Assembly: GCA_038319685.1 (NCBI GenBank)
Contig: JBBQDN010000003.1
Span: 1 to 64,000, forward strand
Reading direction: 5' to 3'
DNA from: UBA6022 sp038319685
Lineage (GTDB): Bacteria > Patescibacteriota > Saccharimonadia > Saccharimonadales > Saccharimonadaceae
Length of the DNA: 64,000 nucleotides
A model generated the notes under the pieces. That model did no database searches. It had not been told where the DNA came from and worked only from the letters and a program-made list of their open reading frames with translations. Both the position numbers and the translations under genes were made by a program. Below are positions 25,923 to 33,336 of the stretch, in pieces; the stretch's first letter is position 1, and each line of letters starts with the position of its first letter.

Positions 25923-26585
25923 AGATTTCCTTGAATACTGATAATTTTGTTAATTCTATAGTAGCAAGATGACGTAACCTACGCCAGTGGTTGCAGAAAA
26001 CGAAGTAGAGGTGGATGAATTCAAAAAAATACAAGACCTCCATAAGAAGTCTCGTTACGTCGCAAGATTAGTGTGGGTGGAGGTGAGCGCTTTTGCGTCC
26101 ACTTCCACCCGTGGCGTGGAGGGTTTTTTAGTACCCACCTGCTAAGGTGGAGTGGCTGTGAGGGCGTGAGAGTACTGGATCCTCCGAACATGATCTCTCG
26201 TCACTTGCCATTTTGGGGGCGGCCGAAGCCACAACTGCGACACGGCCGAAGCCGTGACCTTGCCTGGCTACTGAGCACTTTTGGCGTTTCAGCCAATCAC
26301 ACTATTTTCCACGCAAGGGGGACGAACTACCCGCGGGTATAATGCCATACCCAACACCCAGGTGTACTGAGTTCGTCGTTAATATGATAGCATTTATTAC
26401 TTTTACGACAAAGCACGAGCTATTATGTATGTACATTTTTACTGCTCGGTATTGCGCCAACCTTCGTACTTTCGCCAGGCCAAAAGCATCTGGAGGTTCA
26501 AATTGCACCAAATCCATGACATAAAAAACCCACCAGATAGTCGGGTCTATGGTCGGATACGGAAATAGTTTCGTAACAACCATGC
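25923..26585. other. Gene-poor stretch with GC-rich hairpins
   Basis: I find no convincing gene in these roughly 660 bases. 26065-26112 forms a long stem (GGGTGGAGGTG pairing with CACTTCCACCC), followed by GGAGGGTTTTTT, a terminator-like end. CCACCT / AGGTGG forms a hairpin near 26138-26152. CGGCCGAAGCC occurs twice (about 26219 and 26243), the second inside CACGGCCGAAGCCGTG. The region is more GC-rich than its neighbours and could encode a structured RNA; no known RNA family was matched. Confidence 0.4.
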
Positions 26586-26597
26586 TATAATAGGCGC

Positions 26598-26963
26598 ATA
26601 AGCAAACAAGACGATTTAATCAACACCTACATTACAGCTTGGAACGATGAAAGTCCTGCAACTTTGGCGGTTCAGCTGCAAACGTGCGTCACGTCGGACG
26701 TTTCCTACACTGATACTTTCACAAGTCCGCACGTTGGGATTGAAAAACTTACCCAGACAATCATCGGGATTCAGCAAAGTTTTCCAGGGACTATTCATGC
26801 ACTAAGTGGCGTGCCGTTATGTACCAACAACACAGTTTCTTATTGCTGGACCGCAACGCTAAAAACCGGAAAAGTCATCGCGGGTATCGACTACCTGGAA
26901 CTAACCGCGGATGGATTGATTTCGAAAGTGGTTAGCTTTACGAACAAAGCTGACTGGCGCTAG
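26598..26963 (+). CDS. SnoaL/NTF2-like protein, possible ATA start
   Basis: The frame gives NTYITAWNDESPATLAVQL at the start, then TFTSPHVGIEKLTQTIIGIQ and GIDYLELTADGLISKVVSF, the cone-shaped SnoaL-like fold of about 120 residues. Members include isomerases and small-ligand binders; activity is unknown. No ATG, GTG or TTG precedes the conserved N-terminus. TATAAT at 26586-26591 stands exactly 6 nt before an in-frame ATA at 26598, which fits the leaderless spacing here and the family length (121 aa). A TTG at 26664 would remove the first helix. Either initiation at ATA occurs or the start codon has mutated. Confidence 0.6.
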   Translation: MSKQDDLINTYITAWNDESPATLAVQLQTCVTSDVSYTDTFTSPHVGIEKLTQTIIGIQQSFPGTIHALSGVPLCTNNTVSYCWTATLKTGKVIAGIDYLELTADGLISKVVSFTNKADWR

Positions 26964-27100
26964 CTATACGCCTACATCTTTTCGCAGTAAAGACAGAGCG
27001 ACATGGACCTGGGAGTAAACTATGTCTATGGATATAAGATTCGGTGCCACTTAATCTTCAAAAGGATGAATCTTGGTCACGGTCCTTTGAGTTAATAAAC

Positions 27101-27205
27101 TTAGTGAATAGTTGTACCAATCAAAAAACCTAAAATAGCCCCCATGGCTGCAATGATTGCTTCTCGTATTTTTTGATCCTTAGTTCTTTTATCGATTTTT
27201 GTCAT
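27101..27205 (-). CDS. 34-aa membrane microprotein
   Basis: The short frame encodes a charged N-terminal half (MTKIDKRTKDQKIREA) and one hydrophobic helix with Gly residues (IIAAMGAILGFLIG). A TAGAAT hexamer (27220-27215) lies 9 nt upstream of the ATG, as in other leaderless genes here. No family is identified. Hydrophobic size and charge order suggest an inner-membrane microprotein. Confidence 0.45.
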   Translation of the reverse strand: MTKIDKRTKDQKIREAIIAAMGAILGFLIGTTIH

Positions 27206-27306
27206 GACACGTATATTCTAGCATAAGTACAATGATAGATAAACAGCGGTCGCTGCAATTCTTGCTTCGTGTTATGTGTAATGGTAAAATACACGCCTTA
27301 AACTAC

Positions 27307-27342
27307 ATAAAATGACATACACGTTCATGTATGTCATTTTAT
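27307..27342. terminator. Bidirectional hairpin terminator
   Basis: ATAAAATGACATAC and GTATGTCATTTTAT are perfect complements with an eight-base loop, just after the stop of the minus-strand secreted protein. Confidence 0.8.
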
Positions 27343-27354
27343 TGTCTCTGCGGA

Positions 27355-27729
27355 TCAGATAGACCCGGTCACTGTAACTGTTGAGTTTGCTGGAACGTTC
27401 AACCATAGATTGTAGCCATCAAATTTATAGACACTAATCCATCTGTAGCCTACTTTCACACGCGTATAGGTGACGTGTATGCCGGACGAAAATAGTAATG
27501 CGTTGTCAGATGCAGTAAATGTAGCTTGTTTACCGCCCGTATAGTAGTTATCTAGGTAGCCTTGCGCGACGTCGTTAGTGTTGTTTACGTAGGTGACAAC
27601 GTTCCCAACTCTAGTACCCCAGGCAACTGCTTGCTGCGCCTGAACAGGGCTCGCCCCCGTCATTAGAAAAGAAAGCGAAAGCACTAAAGCTGCCACACCA
27701 ATCCCGAGATTTTTAAATAGTTTGTTCAT
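27355..27729 (-). CDS. Small secreted protein, 124 aa
   Basis: A signal peptide (about residues 1-32, ending SPVQA) leads into a mature domain of about 90 residues rich in Tyr, Val and Asn, probably all-beta, with no Cys. No family is recognised. The start MNKLFKN at 27729 follows a GGAAAGAG site; the frame's upstream ATG at 27750 would overlap it. TATAAT-like boxes near 27780 could serve as promoter. Confidence 0.6.
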   Translation of the reverse strand: MNKLFKNLGIGVAALVLSLSFLMTGASPVQAQQAVAWGTRVGNVVTYVNNTNDVAQGYLDNYYTGGKQATFTASDNALLFSSGIHVTYTRVKVGYRWISVYKFDGYNLWLNVPANSTVTVTGSI

Positions 27730-27774
27730 AATATATCTCTTTCCTAACACGTTAATTCATGTTATTACATACAT

Positions 27775-28336
27775 ATTATAGTCTATTATAAAAGTGTTTA
27801 CAGTGATCTGTGTCACAAAACGCAACTCATGTTTACTCCAGCAGAATATGGCTGTTAGGGTTCCGACCATCTCTATTAAAATGAAAAAAGCCCTGATTTA
27901 TAAAGATCTGGGGCTTTTTTCATTGCAGGGCATAAAGAACGAGCATAGAACTTAATTGGGGTGGACAATTTAGATATTATTGAAAAAATGCGATAATTAA
28001 ATAGAAGGATAATGAGCGATTAGTTCTTTAGCCAGATGAGCTACCCACAACCCTCAACTGCAACAATGGCATCCGTTTGCAACGAGCCGTTAGGCCCGTT
28101 TTTATTTGTTCTGTGTTCCAGAGAACGTTCTAGAGGGTTCTAGGTTCTAGAGAACGGTTCTACTGTTTTGAAGAAATATGATGTGATATTAGCAAGGTAG
28201 AGATCACAGTCAGCTGAAGCTTCTCGACTATGCCTGAGCCACGCAAAAGCTCCACCAAAAGGTGAGTCGTTTTTCATGGCTGAGCGTCGTAGACGTTGCT
28301 AGAACTATTCTGATCGCCAAGGTTTAACTAGCTGAG
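27775..28336. other. Gene-free stretch with terminators and repeated GAGAAC motifs
   Basis: A strong hairpin with T-run lies at 27881-27923 (ATGAAAAAAGCCC / GGGCTTTTTTCAT) and a weaker terminator-like hairpin near 28078-28103. Around 28125-28162 GAGAACGTTC and GAGAACGGTTCT repeats appear, related to the 26-bp repeats at 29520 and 31082. No gene is supported. Confidence 0.45.
27881..27923. terminator. Hairpin with flanking A- and T-runs
   Basis: Complementary ATGAAAAAAGCCC and GGGCTTTTTTCAT arms around a 17-base loop. It can act on either strand, although no gene directly precedes it. Confidence 0.65.
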
Positions 28337-28693
28337 CTAAAAATCATGCGTTTTAACCTTGGATATTACTTCAGCGATGTATTTACACCAATCACTCATA
28401 GCTTCATTCGCTTTTTCTTCGCTTCCAAGTACAGCCTTAAGATCTTCATAGCCCAACAACTCATTCTGTACATCCTGTAAAAACTTATATCCTTCTCTTG
28501 ATGCAGGAATGTTTACTGCGTGTTGGAGTTGAAGGTTTATGTTTTCAAATTCATCTATATATCTTGGGTTCGCTTGCACGACTAGCAAAGTTCTCGACAG
28601 GAAATCTAACACAGTATCTACTGTCCTTGATTCAAAAGGTTGATCGAAGTATGAATCAGATAGTTTATCAAATTCTGTTTTTTCTTCATTCAT
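28337..28693 (-). CDS. Hypothetical soluble protein, 118 aa
   Basis: The protein is acidic and probably all-helical, with no export signal; patterns such as TVDTVLDFLSRTLLVVQANP and SDWCKYIAEVISKVK are amphipathic helices. I recognise no family. TATAAT (28706-28701) stands 7 nt upstream of the ATG, a leaderless arrangement that supports a real gene. Confidence 0.55.
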   Translation of the reverse strand: MNEEKTEFDKLSDSYFDQPFESRTVDTVLDFLSRTLLVVQANPRYIDEFENINLQLQHAVNIPASREGYKFLQDVQNELLGYEDLKAVLGSEEKANEAMSDWCKYIAEVISKVKTHDF

Positions 28694-28854
28694 GGGTGTA
28701 ATTATAGCAAAATATAAAGAATTCTTTTGAAGTTCTTATATATGTTTATGCTTGGCTGGGGCTGGTAGACGTGTTTCAGGAACTTAACAGTTTAGGACGC
28801 CTACTATTTTGATTTCAAGAGGGGTTGCAAAGGGGGTGAGTTAATACGGCGGTC

Positions 28855-28884
28855 TTGACAAGCGGCTCATTTCTGTCCTACAAT
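28855..28884 (+). promoter_or_regulatory. Sigma-70 promoter of the 164-aa gene
   Basis: TTGACA at 28855-28860, an 18-bp spacer and TACAAT at 28879-28884, 9 nt before the ATG at 28894. The -10 box lies in the middle of a 41-bp palindrome. Confidence 0.8.
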
Positions 28885-28902
28885 AGGACAGAAATGAGCC
28901 GC
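28862..28902 (+). promoter_or_regulatory. 41-bp perfect palindrome over -10, start site and start codon
   Basis: 19-bp arms (28862-28880 and 28884-28902) are exact inverted copies separated by CAA. The palindrome spans the spacer, the -10 box, the predicted transcription start and the first three codons. It could be an operator, or an RNA/DNA hairpin controlling initiation. Confidence 0.85.
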
Positions 28903-29388
28903 AGATCTATCATATTCTCAAGTGTTGCTATTCTCCTGATCGTTGCGATGGTGCAGGTCAATCAGTGGTACCGGATCACGTACGTGCCAATAGTGAATCT
29001 AGCTCACACCTCGAGTATAGATGTGAGCCAGATCGAAGTTATCTCATCGATGCAAAGCCCACACGGAATCGACGGTTACGTTGAAGGGCGCCTGGTGTAC
29101 CGGATGCGTGGAAGCCTAGACCTGGCAGTGAATCCGTTCATTATTTGCACCAATCAAGGTAGCACATGTTCACACGGTTGGATGCCAAAGGGTGGACTGC
29201 CGAATTCCCCGTCAATTGCCTCGATGGCCAGAGCGACTACTCTCGCAGGAACTCCTCAAGATGTGTATTGCGCCTATGCAACGACTGACACCGACGCGTA
29301 TAGCCACAATGAGCCCGTCTCGAATCTGCAGCTTCTTTGTGCTAATCCATCGAGCAAGGTAGCTGAGTTCCACTTCTTTAGATTGTAA
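28894..29388 (+). CDS. Hypothetical exported or membrane-anchored protein, 164 aa
   Basis: An N-terminal membrane segment (about residues 6-26) is followed by an extracellular domain with four Cys (FIICTNQGSTCSHGW, DVYCAYATT, LLCANP) that could form two disulfides. No family is recognised. The ATG at 28894 lies 9 nt after TACAAT, so it is favoured over the open frame from 28855, which covers the promoter itself. Base composition and the palindromic promoter set it apart from neighbours. Confidence 0.6.
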   Translation: MSRRSIIFSSVAILLIVAMVQVNQWYRITYVPIVNLAHTSSIDVSQIEVISSMQSPHGIDGYVEGRLVYRMRGSLDLAVNPFIICTNQGSTCSHGWMPKGGLPNSPSIASMARATTLAGTPQDVYCAYATTDTDAYSHNEPVSNLQLLCANPSSKVAEFHFFRL

Positions 29389-29519
29389 CTATGGGAGAGT
29401 CACTTTCCAGGGTACCCTAGTGTTTCTGGAAATCGTCAGATAGATTCGTCTTCGTCAAATGTTGACCGGCTGAAAGCCCATCCGAGTCCGTGACGGGATC
29501 AGAAGTATAGGGTGTGGTG

Positions 29520-29545
29520 GGGCTAAGAGAACGGTTCTCTAAACT
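29520..29545. repeat. 26-bp repeat, copy 1
   Basis: GGGCTAA, then the palindrome GAGAACGGTTCTC, then TAAACT. It is identical over 26 bp to 31082-31107 in the same orientation. It lies just before the truncated transposase. Confidence 0.85.
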
Positions 29546-30153
29546 CAGATAATGCCCTAACGCCATATATCCGTTTCCTCAACCCTGACCGGCCGCAGGA
29601 CGGCCAAACCTACCGCGATATGACCCAATCTGGTGCCTGGGTACAAGACTTTACGCATGTCCGCTGTGGGAGTCGTTGGTATTACCTGGCCACCGTCATC
29701 GAGCTCACTAGTCGCCAGGTTGTCGGCTGGAGCGTGGGCGCAGCCCACGACACCGGCCTGACCCTCGAAGCGCTCAGGCGGGCGCTGAAAAATAATCCCG
29801 CACCACCGATTCTCCATTCGGATCAGGGATCCGAATATCTCAGCTACGACCACCGAGATATCTGTGAAGCGTATGAAATGACACTCAGCTGCAGTACTAA
29901 ATCGAGCCCTTGGCAAAATGGCTATATGGAAAGCTTCTTTGGGAAATTTAAACCCGAGCTGGGATATCCGGGTGGCTACGCCACGCCGGAAACCCTGTTT
30001 GAACGAGTCGCACAAACAATGCATTACTACAACTACACCCGTATCCACACGGCATTAAAAACGAGCCCTGCGGCTTACGCCGCACGGCTCGGGCAAAAAG
30101 AGTCAGCTACATTACGACCGAGAGACAGGGTGTTGCAGAAAGAGGGAGCTTGA
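29527..30153 (+). pseudogene. IS3-type transposase (orfB), 5'-truncated
   Basis: The frame encodes an integrase core of the rve/DDE type: WVQDFTHVRCGSRWYYLATV (first Asp), ILHSDQGSEY (second Asp) and SPWQNGYMESFFGKFK (Glu). It ends with HYYNYTRIHTALKTSPAAY, the usual C-terminus of IS3-family OrfB. The HTH and linker that should precede the core are absent; the frame opens only inside the 26-bp repeat, with no start codon there. It is more GC-rich than its surroundings. The 3' end abuts a cut Nudix gene, so the insertion was probably the event that broke it. Confidence 0.8.
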
Positions 30154-30252
30154 CACAATGCGTACACGAATGCCTTTTGCCCAGGCTTCCTCACGAGTGC
30201 CGATACCAATAGGCTGATCATTCTCGTCTACGAAGATTATTTTTTCGCTCAT
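30154..30252 (-). pseudogene. Nudix hydrolase, N-terminal remnant cut by the IS
   Basis: From an ATG at 30250-30252 the minus strand reads MSEKIIFVDENDQPIGIGTR, then EEAWAKGIRVRIV. This is the opening of Nudix hydrolases of the isopentenyl-diphosphate-isomerase-like type (YfcD-like). Similarity ends at the transposase boundary and the Nudix box is missing. A TATTAT hexamer 6 nt upstream shows the promoter is still there. Confidence 0.65.
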
Positions 30253-30273
30253 GAATCTATAATAACAGAGTAT

Positions 30274-30906
30274 TTATAGTGGGGTGCGAACGATATAATC
30301 CATCCAAATTTTGCCAAACTCATCAACTTTTTCGGCGTAATCAACAACCTCTAATTGTCGTGAAGAAAATACTTCTTCAAGTTCGGCTTGTGTCCATCTT
30401 TTTCTGTATCGTTTTACTTCTTTTTTATAATCGTGTTTTATTTCGAAGCCTTCGTTTGCGTATTCGGATTTTGTTGTGCCAGTGAATATGAGTCCGCCCG
30501 GTTTTGTTATTGAGATTGCCTTATCTAAAATCTCTAAAGCGATGTCTGTTGGGAATAAATGCAAAAAGGCATACATCAGTATTCCATCATAGTGATTAGG
30601 AGGGTAATCAGTCGCTAAGAAATCACCTACGATAAAACTACTGTTTGGGTTGCGGCGTTTTGCATACTCGATCATCTTTGGTGCGATGTCTATGCCGTCA
30701 ACCACCATACCTTGCTGAACAAGAATTTCAACAGTATAGCCAACGGCACAACCTATATCCAAAATCTTTGAAGAAGGATCCAGTAGATTAGTGAAATTAC
30801 TCAAAGCATTTTCTGTTGTTGGGCGTAGTGTCTCAACTCGTTCCTCGTACTCATCAGCAACCGAATCGTATGTATTTTTATGTAGTTCCGAGAGGTCGTC
30901 TTTCAT
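30274..30906 (-). CDS. SAM-dependent methyltransferase, class I
   Basis: The 210-aa protein shows a Rossmann methyltransferase core: ILDIGCAVGYTVEIL (motif I, about residues 48-62), VDGIDIAPKMIEYAKRR (acidic ribose loop), FIVGDFLATDYPPNHYDGI (motif II) and ITKPGGLIFTGT (motif III). The substrate cannot be deduced. TATGAT is 6 nt before the ATG. It sits between the IS fragment and the GC-rich orphan gene, inside the segment bounded by the 26-bp repeats. Confidence 0.85.
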   Translation of the reverse strand: MKDDLSELHKNTYDSVADEYEERVETLRPTTENALSNFTNLLDPSSKILDIGCAVGYTVEILVQQGMVVDGIDIAPKMIEYAKRRNPNSSFIVGDFLATDYPPNHYDGILMYAFLHLFPTDIALEILDKAISITKPGGLIFTGTTKSEYANEGFEIKHDYKKEVKRYRKRWTQAELEEVFSSRQLEVVDYAEKVDEFGKIWMDYIVRTPL

Positions 30907-31081
30907 ATTAGTATCATAGCAGAAAACCTAAGCTACTCTGTTTTCGGTGGGATATGACTTTACTTATTCTGTAAATACACACGCTACATTATCTTTATTT
31001 TTTGGGTACGTCCAAGACGCTCTGGACACGTCAAGGAAGGTATTATTAGTCGTTCATCTTTTGTTATCTTATGGGCTAAGA

Positions 31082-31107
31082 GGGCTAAGAGAACGGTTCT
31101 CTAAACT
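31082..31107. repeat. 26-bp repeat, copy 2
   Basis: Identical to 29520-29545. A shorter tandem GGGCTAAGA precedes it at 31073-31081. It lies just before the GC-rich orphan gene. Confidence 0.85.
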
Positions 31108-31187
31108 ATGGAAACACCCTCAGCGATCAAGGGGCTCCATTGCTGGTGCATCTCCTCTCGTGAGGGTGTTGATGAGTTGGTAGTGCT

Positions 31188-31571
31188 TCAGCTGCTGATC
31201 CGCCCGCCCAAGGCGAACACATACGGCCCGACCTCCTTGAGCCAGGCGGCGTAGAGCTCAGCACCGTGCAGGTAGAGGAACCACGTGTTGCTGTTCCTCT
31301 CGCCCTCGGTCTCGGGAACTCGGTCGGGATCACGGTACTTCGGGTCGGCGGAGGCGTGCATGTACAGCACACGTCCGGTGGTCGTCACCATGTAGGCGTA
31401 ACCGCCGCCGTTCCCATCCGGGTCGAACCAGAACTCCGGTCGGAAGCCGTCGCTCGGGATCCTCTCCCACACGAGCCTGACGAACTCCTCCGAGTAGGTG
31501 AAGTCACGAGGCACCTCCTTCATGATGGGGAACCGTCGAGCGAGGATGTCCTCGCCAGTCGCAGTACTCAC
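31188..31571 (-). CDS. GC-rich orphan protein, 127 aa
   Basis: I do not recognise this soluble protein (begins MSTATGEDILARRFP, has EFWFDPDGNGGGYAYMVTT and a C-terminal WLKEVGPYVFALGG). Codons end mostly in G or C, unlike adjacent genes, which points to recent transfer from a high-GC bacterium. The GTG at 31571 follows a GAGAAGGC site. Inverted repeats ACACCCTCA / TGAGGGTGT at 31114-31169 lie beyond the 3' end. It may be actinobacterial in origin, which would fit a host-to-epibiont transfer. Confidence 0.6.
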   Translation of the reverse strand: MSTATGEDILARRFPIMKEVPRDFTYSEEFVRLVWERIPSDGFRPEFWFDPDGNGGGYAYMVTTTGRVLYMHASADPKYRDPDRVPETEGERNSNTWFLYLHGAELYAAWLKEVGPYVFALGGRISS

Positions 31572-31692
31572 ATTGCCTTCTCAGGCACTCAGCCTCCCTT
31601 GAATGGGAGACACTAAAAATATACTACAACTTATATATAAAAATAGCAAATAAAAAGACTTCGTAAATGAAGTCCTTTATACTGCTTATGCT

Positions 31693-31767
31693 TGGCTGGG
31701 ATGGAGGGATTCGAACCCCCGGATGCTGGTACCAGAAACCAGTGCCTTACCACTTGGCGACATCCCA
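31693..31767 (-). tRNA. tRNA-Gln(CTG)
   Basis: The minus strand gives a 75-nt cloverleaf: acceptor TGGGATG / CATCCCA, D-arm GCC / GGC, anticodon stem CTGGT / ACCAG with loop TTCTGGT and anticodon CTG, and T-arm GGGGG / CCCTC with TTCGAAT loop. It ends in an encoded GCCA. TGGG at the start and G as discriminator base are typical for tRNA-Gln. Confidence 0.93.
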
Positions 31768-31898
31768 ATAGCACTACAAATTGTACACTAGTCGGGGGTA
31801 ACTCTCAAGTTGTTGTCAAAATAACTTTATTTTCACATATTTTCACGTCATATACTACAAACGTAAGCAATAACTTGTATGTACATAGGAGGTTTGCA

Positions 31899-32264
31899 AT
31901 GCAACTATCAACCAAAACACTGACATCGTTACTACTGGTAACGGCCGTGGCGGCGGCGATGCCCGGTATCAGTACTCTGTCGGGTACGAAAAAACGACGC
32001 GAGTCGCAATATGATAGATTGCTGCAACGACATGACCGCAAAGGATGTTTGCGGGCTGATGTGCTGGGTCTGAGTCCTGAAACGTTTCGGACACTACAAA
32101 AAAAGAAAACATTCAAAGAAATTATTCAGCACCAAGGATTTAAAAGCGTGCGTTCATTTCGCTTGGCACTGCTTGGTAAATTAAAGTCAGAATTACATTC
32201 TAGGGGGTGGACGAAACAGAAAATCGATCATTATGTCGTTGGTCGAAGTAGTCGCATTGGCTAG
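31899..32264 (+). CDS. Conserved small exported protein, 121 aa
   Basis: A signal peptide or anchor (about residues 1-28) is followed by a basic helical domain with RHDRKGCLRADVLGLSPETF, FKEIIQHQGF and FRLALLGKLKSELHSRGW. The repeated alternation of polar and aromatic residues suggests a small helical bundle outside the membrane. I cannot name a family. AGGAGG 6 nt before the ATG at 31899 fixes the start; the open frame upstream runs through the tRNA. Confidence 0.6.
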   Translation: MQLSTKTLTSLLLVTAVAAAMPGISTLSGTKKRRESQYDRLLQRHDRKGCLRADVLGLSPETFRTLQKKKTFKEIIQHQGFKSVRSFRLALLGKLKSELHSRGWTKQKIDHYVVGRSSRIG

Positions 32265-32291
32265 GTCGGTGCGAGCGAGTATACTAGCAGT

Positions 32292-32804
32292 ATGACCACT
32301 CAAACACTTATTAAATTCTTGGCCGATGGCGCGGTAATTCCGGCGGTATTACTTGGGATTTATGCGTTGGTGTGGCGTGTCCCACACGATAAACGATTCG
32401 AAGCTTATTGCCGTATCCTGATGGCGGGCTTGACGGCGTATTTGATTGCTAAATTATTAGGATCGGTATATCAACCGAGTGGCGAGCGTCCGTTTGAGAT
32501 ACTTGGTGTTGCACCTGGCGCATCGTACTTGAACAATCCAGGGTTTCCATCTGATCACGTTTTGTTTTTAAGCGCCATCACTTTGGCTGTTTGGTTTGAA
32601 ACAAAGTCACGAAAAATCGCTATTCTGATGGCGCTGTTAACGGTATCAGTTGGAATTGGACGAGTCCTGGCACTTGTGCATACGCCGTTAGATGTTATCG
32701 GTGGCGTGGTCGTGGCGGGCATTGGTGCATTGTGGTATTTCGAGCAAGTCAAAAAACCAGCCATAGCAACCACTCGCCAAACGCACAAAAAAATAGTACA
32801 ATAA
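32292..32804 (+). CDS. PAP2 superfamily membrane phosphatase
   Basis: The 170-aa protein has about five membrane helices and the three PAP2 motifs: SGERP (K-x6-RP remnant), GFPSDH with the catalytic His, and GRVLALVHTPLDVIGG with the second His. Such enzymes dephosphorylate undecaprenyl diphosphate or phosphatidic acid at the outer face of the membrane. TATACT at 32280-32285 lies 6 nt before the ATG. Specificity is not decidable. Confidence 0.85.
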   Translation: MTTQTLIKFLADGAVIPAVLLGIYALVWRVPHDKRFEAYCRILMAGLTAYLIAKLLGSVYQPSGERPFEILGVAPGASYLNNPGFPSDHVLFLSAITLAVWFETKSRKIAILMALLTVSVGIGRVLALVHTPLDVIGGVVVAGIGALWYFEQVKKPAIATTRQTHKKIVQ

Positions 32805-32828
32805 ACCTCATACAGAAAAAGGGAGTGT

Positions 32829-33317
32829 ATGATGGTCAAAGATATCGAACCAACACAGAAAATCGAACCATTTATTGACATGACGTCTCGTCAATTTGCC
32901 AATGTACTTTTTGTGGGACTTGGCGTTGGAATCGTTACATGGCTACTCCAATTGGCGTTTTCAAAATACGTGTTTGGTCCGATCATGTGCAACGATGGCA
33001 GTCAGGCAAGCTGTGGGTCGGTTGATAGCTATGCAAGTATTGGGGCAACGATTATCGGTGCAGCTGGTGGGCTCGTTGCGCTCGTCAGGATTCGAGTCTA
33101 TCGTCCACTACTAGTCGTGCTTGCGGCTGTGATATCGCTCTGGGGGCTTTTTGCTATTACTGGTAGTATGATGTGGACTGCCACTCTGTCGCTTTTTGCC
33201 GTATTACATGCTGGAACGTATGGATTATTCGTTTGGCTTGCGCGGATTCGATCATTTTTGATCACAATCGTGACAACGGTGATTGCGGTTGTGCTTATTC
33301 GACTCTTCCTTGGCTAG
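32829..33317 (+). CDS. Hypothetical membrane protein, 162 aa
   Basis: A cytoplasmic N-terminus of about 25 residues is followed by four membrane helices. One loop carries two Cys (MCNDGSQASCGSVDSY) that may pair outside the cell. No family is recognised. AAAGGGAG precedes the ATG pair at 32829. It may share a message with the PAP2 gene 24 nt upstream. Confidence 0.6.
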   Translation: MMVKDIEPTQKIEPFIDMTSRQFANVLFVGLGVGIVTWLLQLAFSKYVFGPIMCNDGSQASCGSVDSYASIGATIIGAAGGLVALVRIRVYRPLLVVLAAVISLWGLFAITGSMMWTATLSLFAVLHAGTYGLFVWLARIRSFLITIVTTVIAVVLIRLFLG

Positions 33318-33336
33318 CGATGCTATAATCGTATAT

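Noticed and set aside
26302..26583. Minus-strand frame of 93 codons before the SnoaL-like gene
   Set aside because: The start is only 3 nt from the candidate -10 box and the product mixes hydrophobic and Pro-rich parts without a recognisable fold; insufficient evidence.
28025..28055. tRNA D-arm-like sequence on the minus strand
   Set aside because: Only the GCTC...GGCTAAAGA-type D-arm resemblance is seen; acceptor, anticodon and T arms are missing.
28748..28762. Possible tRNA-Gln relic (shares about 13 bp with the 3' end region of the tRNA at 31693)
   Set aside because: Too short, and no cloverleaf can be drawn around it.
31266..31616. Plus-strand 116-codon frame opposite the GC-rich orphan
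   Set aside because: High GC content opens frames on both strands; the minus frame has the ribosome site and a more protein-like composition.
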